Part shown: in pieces, positions 33,784-42,252 of the stretch
Numbering within the stretch: the first letter of the stretch is position 1
Layout: every line of letters begins with the position of its first letter
Assembly: GCA_035559595.1 (NCBI GenBank)
Contig: DATMBF010000012.1
Span: 1-46,267, forward strand
DNA length: 46,267 nucleotides
Source of the DNA: DATMBF01 sp035559595
Lineage (GTDB): Bacteria; Bacteroidota; Ignavibacteria; UBA10030
Direction of reading: 5' to 3'
Position numbers and translations under genes: made by a program
Notes under the pieces: model-generated
Database searches by the model: none
What the model saw: only the letters and a program-made list of their open reading frames with translations
What the model was told of the DNA's origin: nothing

Positions 33784-33820
33784 GAGAGGTCGGAGATTAG
33801 AAGTCGACTTCTCACCTCTC
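33784..33820 (-). terminator. Hairpin between P5C dehydrogenase and sucC
   Basis: An outer 7 bp stem (GAGAGGT/ACCTCTC) surrounds a 14 bp perfect self-complementary core (AGAAGTCGACTTCT, 33799-33812). It lies in the 83-base gap. No T-run follows, so termination would be weak or factor-dependent; mRNA processing or a protein site are alternatives. Confidence 0.35.
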
Positions 33821-33837
33821 TCTTTAGCCTCTTCCCC

Positions 33838-35394
33838 TCACTTCACTTTTTCAGCAATCGACTTGGCTTGTGTGAACAGAAGCAGGTAGTCGCGTCCTCC
33901 AGCTTTTGAATCGGTCCCCGACATGTTGAATCCGCCGAAAGGATGAACTCCAACTAACGCGCCGGTGATCTTTCGATTGATATAAAAGTTTCCGACGTGG
34001 AAAACCTTCTTTGCTTTCTCAATCTTCTTTCTGCTCTTCGTCCACACGCCGCCGGTGAGTCCGTACTCCGTGTTATTGGCGATTTCCAGTGCGTGATCGA
34101 AGTCGCGCGCTTTGATCACGGCCAGCACGGGACCGAAGATCTCCTCTTGCGCAATCGTCGCCTTCGGATCGACATCGGCAATGATGGTCGGGCGAATGAA
34201 ATGCCCTTCACCGGGAGCCTTTTCACCGCCGGTAATCAAGCGCCCACCTTCCCGTTTGCCCGTTTCGATGTAACGAAGAATCTTCTCCTCTGCACCCTTG
34301 TTGATGACGGGTCCCATGAAATTCGATGGATCGTCCGACGGTCCGACTTTGATTGCTTTCGTCTTCTCTTCAATCAATTTCAGAAACTTGTCGTACACCT
34401 TCTCCACGACAATCGCCCGAGAAGCCGCTGAGCATTTCTGTCCCTGAAAACCGAACGCCGAGACCACCGTCGCCTGCACAGCAGCTTCGAGATCGGTCTC
34501 ATCATCGATGACAATCGAATCCTTCCCACCCATTTCAGCCACAACTCGCTTGAGCCACTTTTGGCCCGGCTGGACTTTCGATGCAAGCTCGTAGATATGC
34601 GTGCCGACTTCGCGCGAGCCGGTGAAAGAAACGAAGCGCGTTTTCGGATGAGCCACAAGCGTATCGCCCACGGAACCGCCCGGACCCGTGATGAAATTGA
34701 TCACTCCTTTCGGCAATCCGACTTCCCGCATCAGCTCGAAGAACTTCCAGCCTGTCAAGGGCGAATCGCTGGAAGGTTTTAATACAATCGTGTTTCCGCA
34801 CACCACGGCTGCGGAGGACATACCGGTGAGAATCGCCAGAGCGAAATTCCACGGCGGCACAATCACGCCGACACCCAGCGGGATATACCAGAGCTCGTTT
34901 TTCTCTGAGGGAATCTTCGTCAGCGGCTGGGGAGCAGCAAGGCGGAGCATCTCCCTTCCGTAAAACTCAAGAAAGTCGATGGCCTCTGCCGTGTCGGCAT
35001 CTGCCTCGGGCCAGGTTTTACCGACTTCGTAGACCATCGTTGCGCTAAACTCATGTTTGCGTTTTCGCATCAACGCAGCAGCTTTGAACAGATAATCCGC
35101 TCGCTTCTTCGGCTCGACCCACTGCCACGTCTCGAACGCTTGTGTCGCGGCTTCGATGGCTTTGTTCGCAAGGGATTGATCTGCTTTCTGGAAAACCCCG
35201 ACGACTTCACTTGGCTTCGAGGGATTATAGGAATTCAGCTTGTCGTTGGTTCGAATCTCTTCTCCACCGATGACAATGGGGTACTCCTTGCCAAATTCGG
35301 ACCGCACCTTGGCAAGCGCCTTCTCCATGCCTTTCCGGTTGGCGGGTTTCGAGAAATCGGTCAACGGCTCGTTCTTGAATGGCTTGATAGGCAT
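33838..35394 (-). CDS. pruA: L-glutamate gamma-semialdehyde (P5C) dehydrogenase
   Basis: This enzyme oxidises L-glutamate gamma-semialdehyde to glutamate, the second step of proline breakdown. The 518-residue protein is of the standalone P5C dehydrogenase type (RocA-like). Its N-terminal extension KPFKNEPLTDFSKPANR is typical of this class. PPWNFALAILTGM is the cofactor block, Glu287 lies in AEMGGKDS and the catalytic Cys321 in GFQGQKCSAASR. The C-terminus has the substrate loop NRKITGALVGVHPFGGFNMSGTDSKAGG, characteristic of P5C dehydrogenase. No proline dehydrogenase is adjacent. It is separated from its neighbours by 83 and 181 bases. Confidence 0.93.
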   Translation of the reverse strand: MPIKPFKNEPLTDFSKPANRKGMEKALAKVRSEFGKEYPIVIGGEEIRTNDKLNSYNPSKPSEVVGVFQKADQSLANKAIEAATQAFETWQWVEPKKRADYLFKAAALMRKRKHEFSATMVYEVGKTWPEADADTAEAIDFLEFYGREMLRLAAPQPLTKIPSEKNELWYIPLGVGVIVPPWNFALAILTGMSSAAVVCGNTIVLKPSSDSPLTGWKFFELMREVGLPKGVINFITGPGGSVGDTLVAHPKTRFVSFTGSREVGTHIYELASKVQPGQKWLKRVVAEMGGKDSIVIDDETDLEAAVQATVVSAFGFQGQKCSAASRAIVVEKVYDKFLKLIEEKTKAIKVGPSDDPSNFMGPVINKGAEEKILRYIETGKREGGRLITGGEKAPGEGHFIRPTIIADVDPKATIAQEEIFGPVLAVIKARDFDHALEIANNTEYGLTGGVWTKSRKKIEKAKKVFHVGNFYINRKITGALVGVHPFGGFNMSGTDSKAGGRDYLLLFTQAKSIAEKVK

Positions 35395-35575
35395 TGAGAT
35401 ATCCTCTGAATAAATGAATCGGATTTTCGTGGAACAAGGGGAAGAAAATATACGAAGATTTTAGGAAATGAAGGAGGGAAAAATGAGCGGGGGAGTAGAA
35501 TGATGGAATTGGTAGGATGGGACGGAAAAGATACCTTGGAGCAACGCACTCCCCATCAAATCTTCCATTCTTTCG

Positions 35576-38428
35576 TTACTCCCTGTTTCGGATGGCGAGA
35601 GCCTTCATCACTGCATCATGCAACTTCGGCCTTACCTCAGAAATCTTCGTATTCTCCCTCGTCGGGTAAACCCGATTGGTCAGGAAAATCACAAAAACAT
35701 TTTTCTCCGGATCGGCTACCACCGATGTTCCGGTGAATCCCGTGTGCAAGTAGGTTCGCAGCGAGGTCAGCGTGCCGGAAAAGGACTTGTCGGAAATCTT
35801 CGTATCCCAACCGATGGCGCGACTGCTCTTCTCGGATTGACGCGTGGTGAATCTCTTCACCGTCTCCTCCTTGATGTACTGCACTCCCCCATACGTTCCA
35901 CCATTCATCAACATCTGCATTATGACGGCCAGATCGGAGGCAGTGCTAAACAATCCAGCATGTCCCGACACTCCGCCAAGCACTGCTGCATTCTCATCAT
36001 GCACTCTTCCCCGCACGGGCCGGCCGGTCTTCTTCCAATGATTGTCCACTTCCGTCGGCGCAATCCGCGGATGAAGCCAGGAAGGGGGATTGAACATTGT
36101 GCTGTTCATCCCTAACGGCTTGAAGAAAACAGAATCGGCATACCGGTTGAGCGGCACTCCTGCAACGACCTCAATGACTTTCCCCATCGTGATCAAACCG
36201 AGATCGCTGTAGATCGCAGTGTCGCCTGTCCTGTAAACGAGAGGAGAGGCATACACAGAATCATAAACGCACTGGGGCGTCGAACAGAACTCATAAAACT
36301 TTCGCCATGCCGGCAATCCGCTGTTGTGAACCAACAAATGGTAAATCGTGATACTGTCTTTTCCGTTCTGAGCAAATTGCGGAATGTATTTCGATACGCG
36401 ATCGTCTAACTTCATCCTCCCTTCGTCAATCAATCGCATCACTGTGCTTGTCGTGGCGATGACCTTCGTGACGGAGGCCAGATCGTAGATCGTGTTCGTT
36501 TCCACCTGTCGTGAATAAGGATCGTACTCGTAAGTCCCAAAGGCCTTGTGATATCCCACCACACCATCTCTCGCAGCAAGAACAACGGCACTGGGAAATG
36601 CGCTATCGGCAATCGCTTTGAGAATGACATCGTCGACCTCTTTGAGCTTCTTCGGATCGAAGCCGGCAAACTCGGCATCATCGAATCGCAGCGCCACCTT
36701 CGGGAGCTCCACACCCTGCCCGGCCGTAAAGACGCCCGGCATGGAGATCGGCAGCTTCCCTTTCGACGGCACTTCGCCAAACAGAATCTCTACAGCGGAT
36801 TCAACAACAACATCGGCCTCACTGAAGCCCACAACGTACGCATGGACCGATGGTAGAGCATTCAGCAAGTAGGGATTGCCGAACGAGAGCATGACGGTGG
36901 GTTTGCCGAGTTTTCCGATTGCGTTCAGAAAATCGATTTGCTGCTGCTGTAAAAAGCCGGTCATTTGCGCGGAGCGGGTTCTGACGTAAAGATGCAAGAT
37001 AACGACGTCGGCAAGCGCAGCGCGCGCAAGAGCCGTGTCGTACTCAATCTTGTTGCTGCGCTGGTCGAGCCGGAATTCTTGCGGCGTTACCCCTCGCTGA
37101 CGAACGAGAAGGCGAAAGGAATTTCCTGTCGAAGGATCCTCGAGATCGCCCATCGCAATGCTCACAATCTTCTTCAGATTGTTTTTTTGTAAGGGGATGA
37201 GATTGGAATCGTTCTTGACGATGGTCACGCCCTCCCGTGCAATCTGTTTCGCGATCAGCTTATGCTCGCGTGCGCCGACAATCTTTGCGACCTGATCAAT
37301 ACTGATGAGCTTGCGCTTGTCGAGCTCCGCAAACTTCTTCGCGGCAAGGATCTTTCGTACAGATTGCTCGATGCGCTGGAGGGGAATTTCTTTCCTTCGG
37401 ACAGCTTTCGCAAGTGCATCGATCGCAACATCGACGTCGGGCGGAAGGAGAACGAGATCGGTCCCCGCTTTCACCGCACGAACCGCCGCCTCGGCGGTCG
37501 AGAATGCCTTCGTCACGCCCCGCATATCCATCGCGTCCGTTACGATCAGACCGGAAAATCCCATCCGATTCTGCAGCAACGTCGTGCTGATCGGATACGA
37601 AAGCGTAGCGGGTATTCCCCGCAGACTATCGATGAGCGGCACATCAAGATGCGCAACCATAATAGAGCGAACGCCGGCGTCGATTGCCCTGCGAAACCCA
37701 ATGAGCTCGAGCGAATCGAGCCGCTCCGACGTATAGGGGAGAACGGGAAGATCAAGATGCGAATCGATGTCGGTATCGCCATGCCCTGGAAAGTGTTTCG
37801 CGGTTGCGATGACCCGTTCTTCCTGCATCCCCCGGATAAACGCGGCGCTCATCTCGGCAACAAGCGCGGGATCTTCGCCGAATGAACGCGTGTTGATCAC
37901 AGGGTTCATCGGATTGTTGTTCACATCGACGACCGGTGCATAAACTTGCCGCACACCAAGCGCCTTCGCCTCCCGTGCTGTAATCTTGCCGATCAGATAC
38001 GCATAATCCGGATTCCGTGTCGCCCCGACAAGCATTGCGCGCGGAAACAATGTTGCCCGCCGAACCCGCATCGCCGCTCCAAATTCGAAATCTGCCGCAA
38101 TCAACAACGGCACTTTGGAAATGGACTGGAGCTTGTTCGCCTGCACGGCATATTCGTATACATCCCCGGCGAAGAAAACAAAACCGCCAATCTTCCGCTC
38201 TTTTACAAGGCGTTCAAGATACACCCACCGCTCGTCGTCGCGACTGAGGTAACCTCCTTCTGCACGAGCGAAGATCATCTGTGCCACTTTCTCTTCGAGA
38301 GTCATCCGCTTGAGCGTGCGTTCAACCCACTGATCAGGTTTCTGCCGCTGCTCGAGGGGAGCGTCGTTAGACTGGAGCAATGCGGGAGTAAGAACTACAA
38401 CAGCAAAGACGAGAACAAGAATCTTCAT
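35576..38428 (-). CDS. Fusion of GH3 beta-N-acetylhexosaminidase (NagZ-like) and serine beta-lactamase-like domain
   Basis: This 950-residue exported protein starts at ATG 38428 with a signal peptide (about 1-20). The GH3 domain, about 35-370, has the NagZ His/Asp loop KHFPGHGDTD (His216, Asp218) and the nucleophile Asp298 in IVTDAMDM. A GH3 C-terminal alpha/beta domain follows, about 390-570. The last third, about 590-950, is a class C-type serine hydrolase with Ser652-x-x-Lys655 (ASVTK), Tyr740-Ser-Asp and His895-Thr-Gly. Such fusions are known from Bacteroidota relatives. The likely role is cleaving GlcNAc from peptidoglycan fragments, with a peptidase, esterase or D-amino-acid-directed second activity. 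The gene starts four bases after the sugar kinase stop codon. An earlier in-frame ATG at 38473 would bury the signal peptide. Confidence 0.9.
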   Translation of the reverse strand: MKILVLVFAVVVLTPALLQSNDAPLEQRQKPDQWVERTLKRMTLEEKVAQMIFARAEGGYLSRDDERWVYLERLVKERKIGGFVFFAGDVYEYAVQANKLQSISKVPLLIAADFEFGAAMRVRRATLFPRAMLVGATRNPDYAYLIGKITAREAKALGVRQVYAPVVDVNNNPMNPVINTRSFGEDPALVAEMSAAFIRGMQEERVIATAKHFPGHGDTDIDSHLDLPVLPYTSERLDSLELIGFRRAIDAGVRSIMVAHLDVPLIDSLRGIPATLSYPISTTLLQNRMGFSGLIVTDAMDMRGVTKAFSTAEAAVRAVKAGTDLVLLPPDVDVAIDALAKAVRRKEIPLQRIEQSVRKILAAKKFAELDKRKLISIDQVAKIVGAREHKLIAKQIAREGVTIVKNDSNLIPLQKNNLKKIVSIAMGDLEDPSTGNSFRLLVRQRGVTPQEFRLDQRSNKIEYDTALARAALADVVILHLYVRTRSAQMTGFLQQQQIDFLNAIGKLGKPTVMLSFGNPYLLNALPSVHAYVVGFSEADVVVESAVEILFGEVPSKGKLPISMPGVFTAGQGVELPKVALRFDDAEFAGFDPKKLKEVDDVILKAIADSAFPSAVVLAARDGVVGYHKAFGTYEYDPYSRQVETNTIYDLASVTKVIATTSTVMRLIDEGRMKLDDRVSKYIPQFAQNGKDSITIYHLLVHNSGLPAWRKFYEFCSTPQCVYDSVYASPLVYRTGDTAIYSDLGLITMGKVIEVVAGVPLNRYADSVFFKPLGMNSTMFNPPSWLHPRIAPTEVDNHWKKTGRPVRGRVHDENAAVLGGVSGHAGLFSTASDLAVIMQMLMNGGTYGGVQYIKEETVKRFTTRQSEKSSRAIGWDTKISDKSFSGTLTSLRTYLHTGFTGTSVVADPEKNVFVIFLTNRVYPTRENTKISEVRPKLHDAVMKALAIRNRE

Positions 38429-38432
38429 AGTT

Positions 38433-39380
38433 TTAACGATTGAGTATCGAGAGAGCAAGAAGCGAGGCACCATGTACCGGCGGAAATTTGGGCTGCCGGA
38501 TGTGAATGTGTGGAAACCGACTGGAGATGGCTCTCTTGAGGATTCGGAGATAGATGCTTTCGGTACTCCCTAAACTTCCGACAAATGCCAGAGGAACATC
38601 ATCCGGCAATTTCCCCTCTTTTTTCATACGATTGAGCATTCCGTGAATTGTTTCGGTAAGATTTTTGCAGGATGTTTGAAGGATTCGAAATGCGGTTGAA
38701 TCATGCTTCTCCGCGGCCTCGATAACATGCGGCGCCAGAGCAGCCACATCGAAGCCTTTGCCGTATATCGCACGAATAATGCTTGGCTGATCCTTCAGAC
38801 CAAAACGACTCGCGATCATCCGCGATAATGTCGTCGAATGCTCCCCTCGATCAAGTGATCGTGCGACGGCCTGTAACGCAGCCCTACCGATCGCATACCC
38901 GCTTCCTTCATCTTCGATAATTCTTCCCCATCCACCGGCGCGGAAGATCTTTCCTCGCTCATCTTTTCCAAAAACAATCGAGCCCGTTCCCACAATCACG
39001 ATTACCCCTACCTCTCCGCCAAAAGCCCCCTCCAGAGCGGTCGTTGCATCCCCTTCGACAACCACGCGAGGTAACCGGACCCGTTTTGCTGAGGCATTCT
39101 TTCGAATCCCACGAACCATTCGTTTCTGATCGGAACCCCTCCCTGCCCCCGTCAACCCTGCTACGACAAGCGAGAGCGCACTTGTCGGAATTCCGGCTTT
39201 CCTGCAGACCGACTGAATCAGCCGGACAATCGTTTCGGACGCCTCCTCGACACCGATGATTTGAAAGTTCGAGGGACCAGCGTTCCCCCTTGCCAGCACC
39301 TTCCCCCGAGCGTTGCAAAGCTCTGCCTCCGTCTTCGTTCCACCCCCGTCGATTCCAACGACAAAAATTTCTTTCTTCAT
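38433..39380 (-). CDS. BadF/BadG/BcrA/BcrD-type ATPase, probable N-acetylglucosamine kinase
   Basis: This 315-residue sugar-kinase/actin-fold protein has the phosphate-1 loop GIDGGGTKTEAEL near residue 9 and the AGLTGAGR block. VVEGDATTALEGA is the catalytic Asp region, VIVGTGSIVFGKD is phosphate 2, and AGGWGRIIEDEGSGYAIG is typical of eukaryote-like GlcNAc kinases. The C-terminal VGSLGS adenosine loop is present. The start was chosen at the internal ATG 39380, directly before the conserved domain. It is first in a two-gene unit with the GH3 fusion, consistent with phosphorylating the GlcNAc that enzyme releases. Other amino sugars are possible substrates. Confidence 0.85.
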   Translation of the reverse strand: MKKEIFVVGIDGGGTKTEAELCNARGKVLARGNAGPSNFQIIGVEEASETIVRLIQSVCRKAGIPTSALSLVVAGLTGAGRGSDQKRMVRGIRKNASAKRVRLPRVVVEGDATTALEGAFGGEVGVIVIVGTGSIVFGKDERGKIFRAGGWGRIIEDEGSGYAIGRAALQAVARSLDRGEHSTTLSRMIASRFGLKDQPSIIRAIYGKGFDVAALAPHVIEAAEKHDSTAFRILQTSCKNLTETIHGMLNRMKKEGKLPDDVPLAFVGSLGSTESIYLRILKRAISSRFPHIHIRQPKFPPVHGASLLALSILNR

Positions 39381-39525
39381 TCGTTCGCGCGCCAAAGTAT
39401 TGAGAAATGGATGGAAATGCAAGAAGTCCGCTTGCGCAGCAAAACAACTTGGGCGAACAGGCTGACTTCCGACTCCCGAACTCGTATTTTTTTCTTTTCC
39501 TCGGGATTCATTTTTCCACCTTTCT

Positions 39526-39534
39526 TGTTATATT
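39526..39534 (+). promoter_or_regulatory. Candidate extended -10 promoter for tlpA-dsbD
   Basis: TGTTATATT matches an extended -10 box (TGn then TATATT) about 40 bases before the tlpA-like start, in the divergent gap at the strand switch. No good -35 box accompanies it, so this is tentative. Confidence 0.3.
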
Positions 39535-39575
39535 GACATTCACTGAACCTATCATTGCTCATTTCTGAGGCCATG

Positions 39576-40049
39576 ATGAAGAACGTTTTTCTCTTTCTCC
39601 TTGTACTTCTCCTTCCCTTAACCGGATTTGCTCAAAGAATGCAGAAAGCGCCGGATTTCACCTACTCGACAGTTGATGGAAAGAAAATCCAGCTTTCCAA
39701 ACTCAAAGGAAAAGTCGTTGTCGTCAACTTTTGGGCGACCTGGTGTGGACCATGTCGAGCCGAGATCCCCGGTTTTCTTGAGGTCTATGAGAAGTACAAA
39801 TCCAAGGGTCTGGAAATCGTCGGCATATCGCTCGACGAAGAAGGCTGGCAGGTGGTAACACCGTTCGTCAACCGCTACAAGATCACGTACCCCGTTGTTA
39901 TCGGTGATGGAAAAGTCGCACGCGATTACGGCGGCATCGATGCGATTCCGGTTTCGGTTATCGTTGACAAGAATGGCAATATCGTCGATCATCACATCGG
40001 GTATCTTTCCAAACAAGCGCTCGAAAAGAAAATCCAACAACTCCTCTGA
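39576..40049 (+). CDS. TlpA/ResA-like thioredoxin-fold protein, exported
   Basis: This 157-residue protein has a signal peptide (about 1-19, ending GFA before Q). It is followed by an AhpC/TSA-Redoxin-type thioredoxin fold with the active-site pair Cys57 and Cys60 in FWATWCGPCRAE. The cis-proline region is GIDAIPVSVIVD. Such proteins reduce disulfides in the periplasm, for cytochrome c maturation or envelope repair. Two adjacent ATG codons (39573, 39576) exist; GAGG is better spaced for the second. dsbD begins eight bases after the stop and would supply its electrons. It is the first gene after the strand switch. Confidence 0.92.
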   Translation: MKNVFLFLLVLLLPLTGFAQRMQKAPDFTYSTVDGKKIQLSKLKGKVVVVNFWATWCGPCRAEIPGFLEVYEKYKSKGLEIVGISLDEEGWQVVTPFVNRYKITYPVVIGDGKVARDYGGIDAIPVSVIVDKNGNIVDHHIGYLSKQALEKKIQQLL

Positions 40050-40056
40050 CCATCGG

Positions 40057-41853
40057 ATGAACCGACGCCAGCGGCTCCTCGGCCTTCCTCTCCTTCTCTT
40101 TACTCAATCGATCATTGGTTTCGCAACGTTTGCGCAAGATGGCCTTTCCGGTAGTGCGCAAAAGGTGAAGGTGGAAACCTATGTTTCGCACGATCGAATC
40201 CGTGCCGGTTCGACGTTCGACGTTTTGATCGTTCTCGCCATTGAGCCCGGCTGGCATCTGAACGCCCATATCCCTTCGTTCGATTATCTCATCGGCACGG
40301 CGGTTGAGTTTCAGCCTTCCGAAGGAATCATCGTCTCCGACACCAGATATCCACAGGGGCACAAGGAGCAGCTCTTCACGGATGAGCCGCTTCTTGTGTA
40401 TCAGGATACGGTCGGCATTGTTGTAACGATGAAAGTTTCCGAGAAAGCCGCGACCGGCGAACGTGTTTTGCATGGATCGCTGACGGTTCAGGCATGTGAC
40501 AGCAAAGTGTGTCTCGTACAATCGACGATCCCCCTTCGGATTCCCGTACACATTGTTCCCTCCGGCGAAACGGTTGCCGATATCAACAGCGCAATGTTTA
40601 CTCGATTCGCTCCCGGCGATGAGAAATCCGCACTGTTCGACAATGAGATCGCACGGCAATTCGAAGAGAATGCTCTGACGGCATTCGCTGCGATCTTTCT
40701 CGTCGGACTTGCGTTGAACCTCACACCGTGCGTTTACCCCATGCTCTCCGTGACAGTCTCCATTTTCGGCGCACAGTCCGACACGCACACGGTGCGCATT
40801 TTCTCGAAGGCGCTCGTCTATGTCCTTGGCATCGCCACAATGTACAGTGTGCTTGGCGTGACGGCAGCGCTTGGGGGCGGATTATTCGGAAGCTGGCTGC
40901 AAAGCTCCTGGGTCCTTGCCGGAATTGCCGCTCTTCTCTTTGCCCTTGCCTTAAGCATGTTTGGTCTCTATGAGATCCGTGCACCGTACTGGCTGACCGA
41001 AAAACTTGGTGGCACAACGGGAACAGGAATCGTGAGTCTCTACATCTCCGGTCTCGTCGTAGGAGTTTTTGCGGCCCCGTGCGTGGGTCCGCCGATCATC
41101 GCTTTGCTTGCTCTCGTTGCAGCCAAGGGCGATCCAATGTTCGGATTCTGGACCTTCTTTGTGTTGTCACTGGGACTCGGACTTCCCTATCTCATTCTCG
41201 GAACGTTCTCCGGACTTCTCAAAAAGATCCCCCGTTCGGGTCCATGGTTGGTGTGGGTGGAGAGGATTTTCGGTGTTGTTCTCACCGCTGCAGCTCTTTT
41301 TTATCTCGCGCTCGCGTTTGCGCCGTCGTACAGCGCATGGGTTGTGCCCCTTGCATTGTTCGCAGGGGGAGTCTATCTGGGATTCCTCGAACCTTCCGGA
41401 AGGGAACGCATCTCGATTCGCAGGATCAAGTGGGTATTCGGGATTACGGCCGTTGCGTTCGGACTCGTTTCATTTGATGCCCTTCGTCAACCGGGAGTCG
41501 TGTGGGAACCATATTCGCCCGAGAAGCTCACCGCTGCCAGAGCCTCTGGTCAGCCAGTCATGCTCGACTTTTATGCCGATTGGTGCATTCCGTGTGTCGA
41601 GCTGGATAGGAAAACCTTCACGGATGCGCAGGTGATCGATGCCACGAAAAATTTCGTGCGCTTGAAGGTTGATCTCACCTCCTTCGACTCTCCCGAGTCG
41701 GAAGAACTGAGAAAGCAGTTCAACATAGCCGGCGTTCCGACGATTGTTTTTTTGAATGGGGATGGAGAAGAAGTACAATCTGCCCGCGTTATCGGTTACC
41801 TCCCTCCTGCGCAATTCCTCGAGCGCGTGAAGGAAGTCTCACCAGCGTTGTAG
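40057..41853 (+). CDS. dsbD: Thiol:disulfide interchange protein DsbD
   Basis: This protein carries reducing power from cytosolic thioredoxin across the inner membrane. From ATG 40057 it is 598 residues. A signal peptide leads into an N-terminal periplasmic domain with Cys147 and Cys152 (QACDSKVC). An eight-helix transmembrane domain has its two redox cysteines in LNLTPCVYP (Cys225) and FAAPCVGPP (Cys342). The C-terminal thioredoxin domain has Cys510 and Cys513 in FYADWCIPC. All six cysteines of the relay are present. An in-frame upstream extension of 54 codons was rejected because it runs through tlpA. The likely partner is the TlpA-like protein just upstream. Confidence 0.95.
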   Translation: MNRRQRLLGLPLLLFTQSIIGFATFAQDGLSGSAQKVKVETYVSHDRIRAGSTFDVLIVLAIEPGWHLNAHIPSFDYLIGTAVEFQPSEGIIVSDTRYPQGHKEQLFTDEPLLVYQDTVGIVVTMKVSEKAATGERVLHGSLTVQACDSKVCLVQSTIPLRIPVHIVPSGETVADINSAMFTRFAPGDEKSALFDNEIARQFEENALTAFAAIFLVGLALNLTPCVYPMLSVTVSIFGAQSDTHTVRIFSKALVYVLGIATMYSVLGVTAALGGGLFGSWLQSSWVLAGIAALLFALALSMFGLYEIRAPYWLTEKLGGTTGTGIVSLYISGLVVGVFAAPCVGPPIIALLALVAAKGDPMFGFWTFFVLSLGLGLPYLILGTFSGLLKKIPRSGPWLVWVERIFGVVLTAAALFYLALAFAPSYSAWVVPLALFAGGVYLGFLEPSGRERISIRRIKWVFGITAVAFGLVSFDALRQPGVVWEPYSPEKLTAARASGQPVMLDFYADWCIPCVELDRKTFTDAQVIDATKNFVRLKVDLTSFDSPESEELRKQFNIAGVPTIVFLNGDGEEVQSARVIGYLPPAQFLERVKEVSPAL

Positions 41854-42252
41854 AGGTTGGGGGGGATTCGAAGATCCAACACGCATTCCGTCAGCACACC
41901 CTGCCGTTTGAGAATCTCCCCCGTCGCTTTTCCAAAGCGAGAGAAACGGGGGATCCTTTGAATGAAAAGTGCCGCGCTCAGCGACTCACAAAAACAACCC
42001 CCTTGTCGCAATGGGGATTCTGGTATGCAAAAAGGTTGACGCACACTCAGAGAATGCACATTGCGGTTTAAGAATCCCCCGGCCCCTTTTCCCACAGGGG
42101 AGGTTGGAAGCGTCGTTGAATTGACGCCTCGGGCTCATCGAATCAAAAAACTGCAAATCGGCAAAGGGATTTTCCGGCGCGCCCCGTCTCTGGTTCAGGC
42201 ATCGGCATCCACGCTTGCTTCGCGAGAATCATTTCACCACATTTTTCCCATC
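41854..42252. other. Gap with hairpin-rich repeat-like sequence
   Basis: No convincing gene starts here. It holds a strong hairpin at 41918-41952 and a second C-rich/G-rich element near 42071-42108 (AATCCCCC ... AGGGGAGG). GGGGATTC phrases recur near 41866 and 42012. The sequence looks like fragments of dispersed intergenic repeats. The reading frame of the next gene extends back through the second element, but that part does not look like protein. Confidence 0.45.
41918..41952 (+). repeat. Strong stem-loop after dsbD
   Basis: CCCCCGT (41918-41924) pairs with ACGGGGG (41946-41952) and CGCTTT pairs with AAAGCG inside it, around a three-base TCC loop with a small bulge. No T-run follows, so it may be a repeat element or a processing site rather than a classical terminator. 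Confidence 0.5.

Noticed and set aside
39535..39557. TTGACA followed by TATCAT before tlpA
   Set aside because: The spacing is only 11 bases, too short for a sigma-70 promoter.
42061..42252. N-terminal extension of the outer membrane protein
   Set aside because: It would translate a repeat-like element and place the signal peptide internally.
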